From Streptomyces sp. NBC_00461 (lineage in GTDB: Bacteria > Actinomycetota > Actinomycetes > Streptomycetales > Streptomycetaceae): a stretch of DNA of 64,000 nt. Below are positions 56,016 to 64,000 of the stretch, piece after piece. The stretch covers positions 6,977,001 through 7,041,000 of the forward strand of contig NZ_CP107902.1 of the NCBI RefSeq assembly GCF_036013935.1, read 5' to 3'. Below the pieces are notes generated by a model that worked only from the letters and a program-made list of their open reading frames with translations, was not told where the DNA came from and ran no database searches. A program made the translations under genes and the position numbers. Positions within the stretch are counted from its first letter, which is position 1. The number at the start of each line of letters is the position of its first letter.

Positions 56016-56813
56016 ATGACGCTGCTTGCACATGACCGCTACTGCGACGAGATCGCCCACCAGGTCGAACAGTTGAGGGCGGTGGTGACGAGTGGCGCCG
56101 ATCTGTCCGCGACTGTCCCGACCTGTCCGGACTGGACCCTGGAACAACTCAACCTGCACATGGGCGGCGTCCTGCGCTGGGCTGGGACGCTCGTGCGGAA
56201 GCGAGCCGAGGAGAACGTCCCCGACGAGGAGATCCCGCGGGGCGACGGCCCCGAGACCCCGGGGGACGCCGAAGCCCTCGACGCCTGGCTGGCGGAGGCC
56301 GGGGAGCTGGCGGTGGGCGCGATGCGCGAGGCCGGGCCCGACGCGAAGGTATGGGCCTGGGCCGGGATCCACACGTCCGGCTTCTGGGCGCGACGCATGG
56401 CGCACGAGATCACCGTCCACCGGGCGGACGCCGCACTGGCCGCCGGGCTGCCGTACGAGGTCGCGCCCGAGGTGGCCGCCGACACGATCGACGAGTGGCT
56501 GCAGATCGTGGAATGGTCCCAGCGGGCCGAGCCGGACGAGGCCGCTTCGCGAGAGCTGCGCGGACCCGGTCGCAGCATCCATCTCCACGCCACCGACACC
56601 GCCCCCGAGCTGAACGCCGAGTGGGTCGTCGAACTCACCGAGGACGGGGTCTCCTGGCACCGCGGCCACGAGAAGGCGGACGTCGCCCTGCGCGGCCCCC
56701 TCACCCCGCTCCTTCTCGCCTTCTACGGCCGAATCCCGCTGGACAGCCCCGAGTTGGAGGTCCTCGGCGACCGGGAGCTGCTGGAGTTCTGGCTGGAGCG
56801 GGCCAGCTTCTGA
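56016..56813 (+). CDS. Maleylpyruvate isomerase family mycothiol-dependent protein
   Basis: The 265-residue product has the DinB-like N-terminal fold of mycothiol-dependent enzymes: MTLLAHDRYCDEIAHQVEQLRAVVTSGADLSATVPTCPDWTLEQLNLHMGGVLRWA, then MAHEITVHRADAALAAG with the metal-binding His pattern H...E...H. A C-terminal TIGR03083-like domain follows. The substrate is unknown. TAGGGT ends seven bases before ATG 56016 with no Shine-Dalgarno, suggesting leaderless mRNA. It is 26 bp after thiQ but probably has its own promoter. Confidence 0.85.
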   Translation: MTLLAHDRYCDEIAHQVEQLRAVVTSGADLSATVPTCPDWTLEQLNLHMGGVLRWAGTLVRKRAEENVPDEEIPRGDGPETPGDAEALDAWLAEAGELAVGAMREAGPDAKVWAWAGIHTSGFWARRMAHEITVHRADAALAAGLPYEVAPEVAADTIDEWLQIVEWSQRAEPDEAASRELRGPGRSIHLHATDTAPELNAEWVVELTEDGVSWHRGHEKADVALRGPLTPLLLAFYGRIPLDSPELEVLGDRELLEFWLERASF

Positions 56814-56821
56814 ACGACTGA

Positions 56822-56852
56822 GGCCCGCCCCCCGGGGATACGGGGACGGGCC
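56822..56852. terminator. Hairpin between convergent genes
   Basis: GGCCCG (56822-56827) and CGGGCC (56847-56852), with inner CCCC/GGGG pairs, form an imperfect stem between two converging genes. Confidence 0.5.
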
Positions 56853-56875
56853 ACAGCGGTGTCCTGCGAGAGGCG

Positions 56876-57571
56876 TCAGCGGCTGCTGTTCGCCCCACGA
56901 CGGCGCATGCCGAAGAAGACGGCGCCGCCGCCGACCACGACCAGCGCGCCCGCGACACCGGCGATCAGGCCGGTGTTGGAGTTCGCGCCGGTCTCGGCGA
57001 GGTTCGAGTCACCGGCCGCCGGGGACGGCGCGTTGCTCGGGGTGCCGGCCGGAGCGGTGGTGCTCTCGGAGGCCGACGGGGTCGGAGTCGGTGACTCCTC
57101 GGCCGGAGGCGTGGTGGACTCCGACGGCGACGGGGTCGCGGGCGGCGTCGACTCGTCCTTCGAGCAGCCCTCGGACGGGGTCGTCAGGTTCGGCGTGATG
57201 TCCTTGTCGACGATCGTGCGATCGCCCCTGCCGGCCGAGACGTGGACGCGGTACTCGGCGTTCGGCTTCCAGTCCTCGGAGAAGGTGACGACCGTGCCTT
57301 CGCGCGAGCCGGTCACCTCCTGCTCGCCGACCTTCTGCACGTCGGCGCCGTTGTTCTCGAGGAACACGGTGACCGTTGCCGGGGTACCGGAGGCGTCCTG
57401 GTCGGTGACCGAGATGACGCCCTTGCTGCCGTCGCACTTGGCTTCGGCGGAGAACTCACTGATGTTGCAGGCGAGTGCACTGCCCGCGGCGCTCAGCGCG
57501 AGCGCGGAGGAGGCGGCGGCAACGCCCAGGATCTGCACGGAACGACGTGCGGTACGGCGAGTTATGGACAC
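56876..57571 (-). CDS. LAETG sortase-anchored surface protein
   Basis: The 231-residue protein has an N-terminal signal (basic RRTARR, then [23 protein letters not shown]), a small domain with Cys residues ([12 protein letters not shown]...), a long Ser/Thr/Pro/Glu linker ([15 protein letters not shown]), and a C-terminal sorting signal: LAETG, then [21 protein letters not shown] and RRRG. LAxTG is the motif used by class E sortases in Streptomyces. The middle domain matches no family I know. Confidence 0.85.
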   Translation of the reverse strand: MSITRRTARRSVQILGVAAASSALALSAAGSALACNISEFSAEAKCDGSKGVISVTDQDASGTPATVTVFLENNGADVQKVGEQEVTGSREGTVVTFSEDWKPNAEYRVHVSAGRGDRTIVDKDITPNLTTPSEGCSKDESTPPATPSPSESTTPPAEESPTPTPSASESTTAPAGTPSNAPSPAAGDSNLAETGANSNTGLIAGVAGALVVVGGGAVFFGMRRRGANSSR

Positions 57572-57734
57572 GTTTGCCCTTCACGGGATGCGCAACTGCG
57601 GGGGGTTTACGGCGGGAAGTGAGACGACAGTCGAGGTGAAGCCTCACGTACCCCATGAGACTCACAGGTTTATAAGCGTTCCATAAGGAGTGTCAATGCA
57701 AAGGCGGGCCTGGACCGTTGGCTTTGCACTCTCA

Positions 57735-58856
57735 TTAACCAGCGAGACGTTTCAACGCCTCCGGAGCCTCCTCGATCCGGTCAACGAGTGCGATACGGGA
57801 CTCCATCGAGCGTTCCCGGGCGAGTGCCCGCAAGAGGGGCCAGGCCGGCAACCGCTCCGTCCAGTGCGCCCGGTCGACGAGCACCATGGGCGTCGGTTCG
57901 CCGCGCGACTCGTAGTAGTTGGGCGTCGCGTTGTCGAAGATCTCCTGTACGGTGCCGGCGGCGCCCGGCAGGAAGACCACGCCCGCGTTCGAGCGGGCCA
58001 GCAGGCCGTCCTCGCGGGTGGCGTTGGCGAAGTACTTGGCGATGTGCGAGGCGAACGGGTTCGGCGGCTCGTGGCCGTAGAACCAGGTGGGGATGCCGAT
58101 CGAGTGGTTGCCCTTCGGCCAGCGGGCGCGCACCTCGAACGCGTACCGCGCCCACTCGCTGACCGACGGCGCGAACGACGGGGCCTTCGCCAGGAGTTCG
58201 CAGGCCTCGTCCAGCATGGCGTCGTCGTACGGCGCCGCGTACGCGCCGAGGTTCGCCGCCTCCATCGCCCCCGGTCCGCCGCCCGTCGCCACCGTGAACC
58301 CGCCGCGGCTCAGCTCCCGGCCCAGGCGCGCCGCGCCGGCGTACGCCTGCGTCCCGCGCGCCATCGCGTGACCGCCCATGACACCCACCACCCGTGCGCC
58401 CCGCAGGAGTTCGTCGAGGGCGTCGGTGACGGAGTCGTCGTGGACGGCGCGCAGCATCGAGGCGTATATGTCGCCGTCGGCCTTGGTGCGCTGGAACCAG
58501 GTGTACGCGAGGGCGTCCGGCGTCCGCTCGTACCCCTTGTCCAGTGAGGCGAACAGCTCGTCGGGCGTGTAGAGATGACCGCGGTAGGGGTCGAAGGGCA
58601 GATGCGGGACGGGCGGGAAGAGCAGGGCGCCGTCGGCGCGGACCTTCGCCGCCGCGTCCTCGCGCATCGGGCAGCCGAGGAAGACGGCCTCGGCGGTGGC
58701 GGTGGTGAGCAACTCCCGCGTACGGTCCGTCAGATCGACGCCCTGCACGCGGTAGCCGGAGAGGGTGCCGCGGGCCGAGACGGTCGCGTCGAAGTCCTCG
58801 AGCGTCTCGATCTCGCGGTCGTCGTGGTGGGCCGCATGGGCCGGGCTCGTCTGCAC
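57735..58856 (-). CDS. LOG-family (TIGR00730) Rossmann-fold protein
   Basis: The 373-residue product contains RVVGVMGGHAMARGTQAY, TVATGGGPGAMEAANLGAY and the LOG-type motif LPGAAGTVQEIFD. The canonical PGGxGTxxE is altered, with Ala at the second Gly. An N-terminal extension of about 150 residues precedes the fold (LYTPDELFASLDKGYERTPDALAYTWFQRTKADGDIYASML). LOG enzymes release cytokinin bases from nucleotides or hydrolyse AMP; activity here is uncertain. GTG 58856 has TAGCAT ending six bases upstream, so it is probably leaderless. Confidence 0.82.
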   Translation of the reverse strand: MQTSPAHAAHHDDREIETLEDFDATVSARGTLSGYRVQGVDLTDRTRELLTTATAEAVFLGCPMREDAAAKVRADGALLFPPVPHLPFDPYRGHLYTPDELFASLDKGYERTPDALAYTWFQRTKADGDIYASMLRAVHDDSVTDALDELLRGARVVGVMGGHAMARGTQAYAGAARLGRELSRGGFTVATGGGPGAMEAANLGAYAAPYDDAMLDEACELLAKAPSFAPSVSEWARYAFEVRARWPKGNHSIGIPTWFYGHEPPNPFASHIAKYFANATREDGLLARSNAGVVFLPGAAGTVQEIFDNATPNYYESRGEPTPMVLVDRAHWTERLPAWPLLRALARERSMESRIALVDRIEEAPEALKRLAG

Positions 58857-58894
58857 GGCCCCATGCTAGGCAGAGCGATGTCGGGGCGGACGTC

Positions 58895-59302
58895 TCAGCC
58901 CTGGACCGCCGCCGGGTCCATCCACACGACCTCCCAGCTGTGGCCGTCGAGGTCGTCGAAGGAGCGGCCGTACATGTAGCCGTGGTCCTGGACATCGGCG
59001 TTGGCGGTGCCGCCGGCCGCGACCGCCTTGTTCACCAGCTCGTCGACCTTCTCGCGGCTCTCCGCGCTCAGGCAGATCAGCACCTCGCTGGTCTTCGTGG
59101 GGTCCGCGATCTCCTTCTTCGTGAAGTCGGCGTAGCGCTGCTTGCTCAGCAGCATCGCGATGATGGTGTCGCTGATCACCACGCAGGCGCATTCGTCGTT
59201 GCTGAACTGCGGGTTGATCGTGTAGCCGAGCTGCGTGAAGAACTTCTTCGACGCGTCGACGTCGTCGGTTGCCAGGTTCACGAAGATCATCTGCTGGTAC
59301 AT
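58895..59302 (-). CDS. VOC-family (glyoxalase/dioxygenase-like) protein
   Basis: A 135-residue protein with the vicinal-oxygen-chelate fold: MYQQMIFVNLATDDVDASKKFFTQLGYTINPQFS, central IAMLLSKQRY, and the C-terminal DLDGHSWEVVWMDP. It resembles the PhnB-like/extradiol group; the metal ligands are uncertain and the substrate unknown. It lies 38 bp upstream of the LOG-family gene start on the same strand, possibly cotranscribed. Confidence 0.82.
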   Translation of the reverse strand: MYQQMIFVNLATDDVDASKKFFTQLGYTINPQFSNDECACVVISDTIIAMLLSKQRYADFTKKEIADPTKTSEVLICLSAESREKVDELVNKAVAAGGTANADVQDHGYMYGRSFDDLDGHSWEVVWMDPAAVQG

Positions 59303-59397
59303 GTGAGGTCTCCCGTCGGGTGCGTGCCTTTCGGTGGGTTAGACCGGGGACCCGCGCGGAACTCATCGGCTCCCGGGATTTTCCTTCGTACGGGTTC

Positions 59398-60741
59398 TCA
59401 GCGGGCCAGTGGCAGGGCCGCCAGCTCCGCCACGATCAGCGTCAGCGGGCCGAACAGGGCGAGCAGCGTGCCTGCCCGGAGGGCTGCGGCACTGCGCAGC
59501 ATCGTGGCGGGGGCACCCAGGCGCAACAGGGCGGCAGTGGTGTCGGCCCGGGCGTGCTTCGCCTCCACGGCGGCGATGAGCAGCGTGGCGACGGTGCAGC
59601 CGGTGACCAGGAACGTGCCGACGGTGGTGAGCGGGCCGAGGGAGGACGAACTGGTCTCGTACAGCGCCGTCATGGCGAACGCGCCGGAGGCGGCCGCGCA
59701 GACGACGCCGAGGGGGCGCCCGATGCGGGTGGCCTCCTCCATCAGGACGCGGCCGGCGAGCAGCCGCAGCGCGCCGGGGCGGGCCGCCTGCAGGAGACGG
59801 CCGCACAGATGGGTCAGGCCGGGCCCCGCGAGAGCCAGGCCGAGGGCGGTGAGAGCCCAGCCGACGACGACCGCGGGGGTGCCGGAGGTGAGGCCGCCGG
59901 GGAGGGCGAGCCCGGGTACGGCCGAGGTGCGGCCCGCGTAGGCCTGCACGGCCAGACCGACGGTGAGTACGGAGATTCCCCAGGGCAGGCCAGCAGGGGC
60001 GCTGTGGGGCGCCGGGGGCTGGGTGGGGTCGGGCGCGGCCGTGACAGGGGGCTCCGCAGAGGCGGGGTGGCCTTCGGACGGCGGTGCGGCGGCGGCAGGA
60101 CGGCGCTCCGCGACCCGCCGGTGGGCGCCGAAGCGGCCGTACGCCCCGAAGGTCTCCCGTGCCACCGACCGGCCGTACGCCCCGAAGCGGCCGTATCGGC
60201 GTGCTGCCGTCCGTGCCGCGGCCGGCCTCGTGTCCCGCGGGGCCAGGACGAACGCCACCGTCACCGAGGAGATGGCCGGGACCAGTGCGAGCAGGGTCAG
60301 GGCCGCCGGGAAGGGCAACGGCTGGTCGGCGGCCAGGAAGGCCGAGGCCGCGCCGTCGAAGGGCAGGCCGGTGAGATCGCCGCGGAGCTGGAGGAAGAGC
60401 AGGAGCGCCAGCAGCGAACCCAGCATGCAGGACAGGGCCGTGGTCATGGCCGAGATCGCCATCAGACCGGCCGGGCCCAGGCCGATGGCCGAGAGGCCGG
60501 CGCGGGGTTTCGTGGCCGGGTCGGTGCGGGCCACCGCCACCGCGAGGTGCACGGTGGCGGCCAGCGGGGTCAGGCACCAGGCCAGACGCAGGGCCGAGCC
60601 GGCGGGGTCCTCCGCGTGGCTCATCGCGTAGCCGAGGGCGCACAGCAGGAGGAAACCCGTGCCGGCCGACGCCAGCGCCACCAGGACGCGGCGCAGCAGT
60701 ACGGCCGGGTGGGCGCCGCGGGTCAGACGGAGAGCGAGCAC
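59398..60741 (-). CDS. ABC transporter permease / membrane protein
   Basis: The 447-residue integral membrane protein has about ten membrane segments in two halves (four before and six after the linker). The linker, Arg/Tyr/Gly- then Pro/Ala-rich, lies at about residues 170-245. It contains a duplicated unit (RYGRFGAYGR and AYGRFGAHRR) encoded by an exact 18-bp DNA repeat. FtsX-like topology and overlap with the ATPase gene upstream support an exporter or lipid/cell-envelope transport role. No substrate can be named. Confidence 0.72.
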   Translation of the reverse strand: MLALRLTRGAHPAVLLRRVLVALASAGTGFLLLCALGYAMSHAEDPAGSALRLAWCLTPLAATVHLAVAVARTDPATKPRAGLSAIGLGPAGLMAISAMTTALSCMLGSLLALLLFLQLRGDLTGLPFDGAASAFLAADQPLPFPAALTLLALVPAISSVTVAFVLAPRDTRPAAARTAARRYGRFGAYGRSVARETFGAYGRFGAHRRVAERRPAAAAPPSEGHPASAEPPVTAAPDPTQPPAPHSAPAGLPWGISVLTVGLAVQAYAGRTSAVPGLALPGGLTSGTPAVVVGWALTALGLALAGPGLTHLCGRLLQAARPGALRLLAGRVLMEEATRIGRPLGVVCAAASGAFAMTALYETSSSSLGPLTTVGTFLVTGCTVATLLIAAVEAKHARADTTAALLRLGAPATMLRSAAALRAGTLLALFGPLTLIVAELAALPLAR

Positions 60742-61463
60742 GCGGCCCGGCCTTCCGCCTCGGCGACCGGGGGCAGATGGACCGTGTTCACGCGCCGGCC
60801 GTCCAGCAGCGACACCGTGCGGTCGGCGAGGGCCGCGGTCTCCGCGTCATGGGTGGCCAGGACGACCGTGATGCCGTGCGAGCGGGCCGCCGTGGTGAGC
60901 GTGCGCAGGACGTGGGCGCGGTCGGCGCGGTGCAGGGGGGCCGTGGGCTCGTCCGCGAACAGGACGGTGGGCGCCGGGGCGAGGGCGCGCGCGATCGACA
61001 CGCGCTGCCGCTCGGCCTGCTTCAGTTCGTGCGGGCGCCGACGGGACTTGTCGCCGACGTCGAGGCGTTCCAGCCACTCCAGGGCGGCCGTCTTCGCGCG
61101 ACGGCGGCTGGTGCCGCGCAGCATCAGAGGGAGGGCGGCGTTCTCCCAGACGTTCAGCTCGGGTACGAGCACGGGGGCCGGGTCGATCCAGCCGAACCGG
61201 TCGCGGCGCAGCCGCTCACGGGTCAGGGGGCCCATGGTGTGCACCGGCGCGCTGTTGAACCAGACCTCGCCGCGCTGGGCCGACAGCAGGCCGGACAGGC
61301 AGCGCAGCAGCGTCGTCTTGCCGCTGCCCCGGGGGCCGCTGACGGCGAGGATCTCGCCCTCCTTGACGCCGATCGAGACGCCGCTGAGCGCGGGCGAGCC
61401 GTCCCTGTGCTGGAAGTGCAGGGCTCGTGCCCAGAGCACGTCGTTGTCCGGCGGGGCCACCAT
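60723..61463 (-). CDS. ABC transporter ATP-binding protein
   Basis: The 246-residue product has Walker A GPRGSGKTTLL, Walker B TVLFADEPTAPL and H-loop VVLATHDAETAALADR. The signature is degenerate: LKQAERQRVSIARAL where LSGGE is usual, so Ser/Gly contacts are changed. It is of the MacB/LolD type. The start at 61463 (MVAPPDNDVLW) has AGGTG 8 bp upstream; an ATG at 61505 is possible. It overlaps the permease start by 19 bp, so the two are one operon. Confidence 0.82.
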   Translation of the reverse strand: MVAPPDNDVLWARALHFQHRDGSPALSGVSIGVKEGEILAVSGPRGSGKTTLLRCLSGLLSAQRGEVWFNSAPVHTMGPLTRERLRRDRFGWIDPAPVLVPELNVWENAALPLMLRGTSRRRAKTAALEWLERLDVGDKSRRRPHELKQAERQRVSIARALAPAPTVLFADEPTAPLHRADRAHVLRTLTTAARSHGITVVLATHDAETAALADRTVSLLDGRRVNTVHLPPVAEAEGRAACSLSV

Positions 61464-61684
61464 CCGCGTACACCTCGGTTCAGATCCGTTTTTGCCGTGC
61501 CACATCCCCCGTGCGGGGGAACGAAGACAGGGCCGATCGGTCACTCGGCACGCTAGGCAGTTCAGGTGGGGATGCCGGACAGCACACGGCCCCGGGCCCC
61601 CGTTTCTCACTCGAACGGGCGGCACCGGGGCCGGTGTTGATCATCCAGAACGAAGATCGGTCCACGAAGATCGATCCAGGAGGA

Positions 61685-63049
61685 TCAGAGCTTCGTCCAC
61701 GCCTCCGTCAGGGTCGCGCGCAGGATCTGCTCGATCTCGTCGAAGGTCTCCTGGTTGGAGATCAGCGGCGGGGCGAGCTGGACGACCGGGTCGCCGCGGT
61801 CGTCGGCACGGCAGTACAGGCCGTTGTCGTACAGGGCCTTGGAGAGGAAGCCGTACAGGACGCGCTCGGTCTCCTCGTCGTTGAACGACTCCTTGGTGGC
61901 CTTGTCCTTCACCAGCTCGATGCCGTAGAAGAAGCCGTTGCCGCGGACGTCGCCGACGATCGGCAGGTCGTGCAGCTTCTCCAGGGTCGAGCGGAAGGCG
62001 CCCTCGTTGTCGAGCACGTGCTGGTTGAGGTTCTCGCGCTCGAACAGGTCGAGGTTGGCGAGGCCGACCGCCGCGGAGACCGGGTGGCCGCCGAAGGTGT
62101 AGCCGTGCAGGAAGGTGTTGTCGCCCTTGTAGAACGGCTCGGCCAGACGGTCCGAGACGATGCACGCGCCGATCGGGGAGTAGCCCGAGGTCATGCCCTT
62201 GGCGCAGGTGATCATGTCCGGGACGTAGCCGAACTTGTCGCAGGCGAAGGTCGTGCCCAGGCGGCCGAAGGCGCAGATGACCTCGTCCGAGACCAGCAGC
62301 ACGTCGTACTGGTCGCAGATCTCGCGCACGCGCTGGAAGTAGCCGGGCGGGGGCGGGAAGCAGCCGCCGGCGTTCTGGACCGGCTCCAGGAAGACGGCGG
62401 CGACCGTCTCCGGGCCCTCGAAGAGGATCTGCTGCTCGATCTGGTCGGCGGCCCAGCGGCCGAAGGCCTCCGGGTCGTCGCCGAAGAGCGGGGCGCGGTA
62501 GATGTTGGTGTTCGGGACCTTGTGCGCGCCCGGGACGAGCGGCTCGAACGGGGCCTTCAGGGCCGGCAGGCCCGTGATCGACAGGGCCCCCTGCGGGGTG
62601 CCGTGGTAGGCGACCGCGCGCGAGATGACCTTGTACTTGTTGGGCTTGCCCGTCAGCTTGAAGTACTGCTTGGCGAGCTTCCAGGCGGTCTCCACCGCCT
62701 CACCGCCACCGGTGGTGAAGAAGACCTTGTTCAGGTCGCCCGGGGCCTGGTCGGCGAGGCGCTCGGCCAGCTCCACGGCCTTCGGGTGGGCGTAGGACCA
62801 CACCGGGAAGAACGCCAGCTCCTGCGCCTGCTTGAAGGCCGCCTCGGCGAGCTCCACGCGGCCGTGGCCGGCCTGGACCACGAACAGGCCCGCGAGACCG
62901 TCGAGGTAGCGCTTGCCCTTGTCGTCGTAGATGTAAGTGCCCTCGCCCCGGACGATGGTCGGGACCGGCGAGTTCTCGTACGAGGACATGCGGGTGAAGT
63001 GCATCCACAGGTGGTCGTACGCGGTGCGGCTGAGGTCCTTGGTGCTCAC
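61685..63049 (-). CDS. Class III PLP aminotransferase (diamine/omega-amino type)
   Basis: The 454-residue aminotransferase has TTGGGEAVETAWKLAKQY, AYHGTPQGALSITGLPALK, EPVQNAGGCFPPPPGYFQRVREICDQYDVLLVSDEVICAFGRLG, and the PLP Lys in ITCAKGMTSGYSPIGA. The first part, MSTKDLSRTAYDHLWMHFTRMSSYENSPVPTIVRGEG, matches putrescine/taurine-type omega aminotransferases. Next to an AsnC regulator and a divergent aldehyde dehydrogenase, it probably takes putrescine or a related amine to an aldehyde (inference from context). Confidence 0.88.
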   Translation of the reverse strand: MSTKDLSRTAYDHLWMHFTRMSSYENSPVPTIVRGEGTYIYDDKGKRYLDGLAGLFVVQAGHGRVELAEAAFKQAQELAFFPVWSYAHPKAVELAERLADQAPGDLNKVFFTTGGGEAVETAWKLAKQYFKLTGKPNKYKVISRAVAYHGTPQGALSITGLPALKAPFEPLVPGAHKVPNTNIYRAPLFGDDPEAFGRWAADQIEQQILFEGPETVAAVFLEPVQNAGGCFPPPPGYFQRVREICDQYDVLLVSDEVICAFGRLGTTFACDKFGYVPDMITCAKGMTSGYSPIGACIVSDRLAEPFYKGDNTFLHGYTFGGHPVSAAVGLANLDLFERENLNQHVLDNEGAFRSTLEKLHDLPIVGDVRGNGFFYGIELVKDKATKESFNDEETERVLYGFLSKALYDNGLYCRADDRGDPVVQLAPPLISNQETFDEIEQILRATLTEAWTKL

Positions 63050-63068
63050 GGTTATCGGGTCCTCACGG

Positions 63069-63584
63069 TTATCGGGTTCCCCACATGTAGGTCTGCTTCT
63101 TGAGCTTCAGATAGACGAAGCTCTCGGTGGAGCGCACGCCGGGCAGTGCCCGGATGCGTTTGTTGATGACGTCCAGCAGGTGGTCGTCGTCCTCGCAGAC
63201 GATCTCGGCGAGGATGTCGAACGAGCCCGCCGTCATCACCACGTACTCGACTTCCGACATGGCCGTCAGCGCCTCGGCCACCGGGTCCAGGTCGCCCTCG
63301 ACGTGGACGCCGACCATCGCCTGCCGGCGGAAACCCACGGTGAGCGGGTCCGTGACGGCGACGATCTGCATCACGCCCTGGTCGAGCAGCTTCTGGACGC
63401 GCTGGCGCACGGCCGCCTCGGACAGGCCGACGGCCTTGCCGATCGCGGCGTAGGGCCGGCGGCCGTCCTCCTGGAGCTGTTCGATGATGGCGAGGGAGAC
63501 GGCATCCAGATGAGGAGTGCCGTTCCTGGACTCGCGGGAGTCCCTGTGCTCTGCGCTTCGACTGGCCACGGGCTCACTGTGCAC
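63069..63584 (-). CDS. Lrp/AsnC-family transcriptional regulator
   Basis: The 171-residue product has an N-terminal helix-turn-helix (DAVSLAIIEQLQEDGRRPYAAIGKAVGLSEAAVRQRVQKLLDQGVM) and a C-terminal RAM ligand domain (VEYVVMTAGSFDILAEIVCEDDDHLLDVI). It likely controls the aminotransferase 19 bp downstream and the divergent aldehyde dehydrogenase, in response to an amino acid or amine. GTG 63584 (VHSEPVASRSAEHRD) is preferred over an upstream TTG. Confidence 0.88.
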   Translation of the reverse strand: MHSEPVASRSAEHRDSRESRNGTPHLDAVSLAIIEQLQEDGRRPYAAIGKAVGLSEAAVRQRVQKLLDQGVMQIVAVTDPLTVGFRRQAMVGVHVEGDLDPVAEALTAMSEVEYVVMTAGSFDILAEIVCEDDDHLLDVINKRIRALPGVRSTESFVYLKLKKQTYMWGTR

Positions 63585-63679
63585 GACGTCTCGACAGTTC
63601 CGCAAGGGTGAACCGATGAAATTCGTTGTTTACGGGACTGAGACCTGCGGATTTCGTAGTCTTCTGGCGATCAGGGGTG

Positions 63680-63707
63680 TTGAAAACGTGGGCTTGCGGA
63701 TTAGGGT
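63680..63707 (+). promoter_or_regulatory. Promoter of aldehyde dehydrogenase gene
   Basis: TTGAAA and TAGGGT are separated by 16 bp, 52 bp before the start codon. The region toward 63620 is AT-rich and could hold regulator sites. Confidence 0.6.
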
Positions 63708-63759
63708 GGTGTCTCAGCCAATGGACACGTTGGATCCACTCGAACTTGGAGGGCCGGCA

Positions 63760-64000
63760 GTGAGCACCGAGCTGCGTCGTCTGCGCAATTACATCGACGG
63801 TGAGTTCCGGGACGCCGCCGACGGACGGACCACGGAGGTGGTCAACCCCGTGACGGGCGAGGCGTACGCGACCGCGCCGCTGTCCGGACCGGCGGACGTC
63901 GACGCCGCGATGGCGGCCGCCGCCGCGGCCTTCCCGGCCTGGCGCGACACCACCCCCGCCGAGCGTCAGAAGGCCCTGCTGAAGATCGCGGACGCGTTCG
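63760..64000 (+). CDS. Aldehyde dehydrogenase, 3'-partial (probably gamma-aminobutyraldehyde)
   Basis: The first 80 residues are visible before the window ends: VSTELRRLRNYIDGEF..., VVNPVTGEAYATAPLSGPADVDAAMAAAAAAFPAWRDTTPAERQKALLKIADAF. This is the N-terminus of NAD-dependent aldehyde dehydrogenases of the aminobutyraldehyde/betaine-aldehyde group. The catalytic Cys lies beyond the edge. GTG 63760 has GGAGGG 6 bp upstream. Divergent from the AsnC regulator and aminotransferase, it would oxidise the aldehyde made by the latter. Confidence 0.88.
   Translation, partial: MSTELRRLRNYIDGEFRDAADGRTTEVVNPVTGEAYATAPLSGPADVDAAMAAAAAAFPAWRDTTPAERQKALLKIADAF

Overview
The window is a stretch of high-GC (roughly 70% or more) actinobacterial chromosome. 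Gene content and order point firmly to Streptomyces: whiG, nsdA, glcP, four tandem signal peptidases (sipWXYZ), smc-ftsY-ffh, amtB-glnK-glnD, a sortase-E type LAxTG protein and a mycothiol-dependent isomerase family member. The order recG-rsmD-coaD ... rpsB-tsf-pyrH-frr-cdsA-rlmN matches what I remember of the conserved core region of S. coelicolor around SCO5566-SCO5657 (recalled, not checked). It is mostly housekeeping core, with few accessory insertions.

Layout. 1-8 kb: recG (5' end outside the window, interrupted by an intein), rsmD, coaD, a DivIVA-like coiled-coil protein, DUF177-rpmF-rnc, mutM. 7.7-11 kb: a divergent HxlR regulator/flavodoxin pair with a perfect palindromic operator, a membrane-anchored CAP-domain protein, acylphosphatase and a small coiled-coil protein. 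11-20 kb: smc, glucose permease glcP, a luciferase-like monooxygenase, a small conserved protein, ftsY and a prim-pol-like protein. 20-30 kb: nsdA, the nitrogen operon amtB-glnK-glnD behind a GlnR-type box, ffh and an ftsH-type protease. 30-45 kb: a methyltransferase, a SprT-like protein, rpsP-khpA-rimM-trmD-rplS, sipWXYZ-nudix-DUF2469, yraN-comM-dprA, whiG, a TetR regulator and an M23 peptidase. 45-52 kb: rpsB-tsf, pyrH-frr-cdsA, an SRPBCC protein and rlmN. 52-56 kb: a TPP riboswitch with terminator controlling a thiamine-type ABC transporter. 56-64 kb: a mycothiol-isomerase-family protein, a LAETG surface protein, LOG- and VOC-family proteins, an ABC exporter pair, and a divergent diamine-catabolism locus (aminotransferase, AsnC regulator, aldehyde dehydrogenase running off the right edge).

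Functional themes are ribosome and tRNA biogenesis (rpsP, rimM, trmD, rplS, rpsB, tsf, frr, rpmF, rnc, rlmN, rsmD), SRP targeting plus signal processing (ffh, ftsY, sipWXYZ), chromosome organisation and DNA processing (smc, recG, mutM, dprA, comM), nitrogen sensing, and developmental control (whiG, nsdA).

The most unusual items are: (i) a class-3-like intein (Ala1, Trp/Cys/Thr triad, shrunken LAGLIDADG domain) exactly in the Walker A motif of RecG; (ii) a dispersed intergenic-type repeat that also occurs in frame inside the predicted SMC hinge; (iii) a 185-bp MITE-like element with 15-bp terminal inverted repeats between ftsH and a methyltransferase; (iv) several perfect palindromic operator candidates and many apparently leaderless promoters. 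No tRNA, rRNA, CRISPR array, insertion sequence or prophage was recognised.
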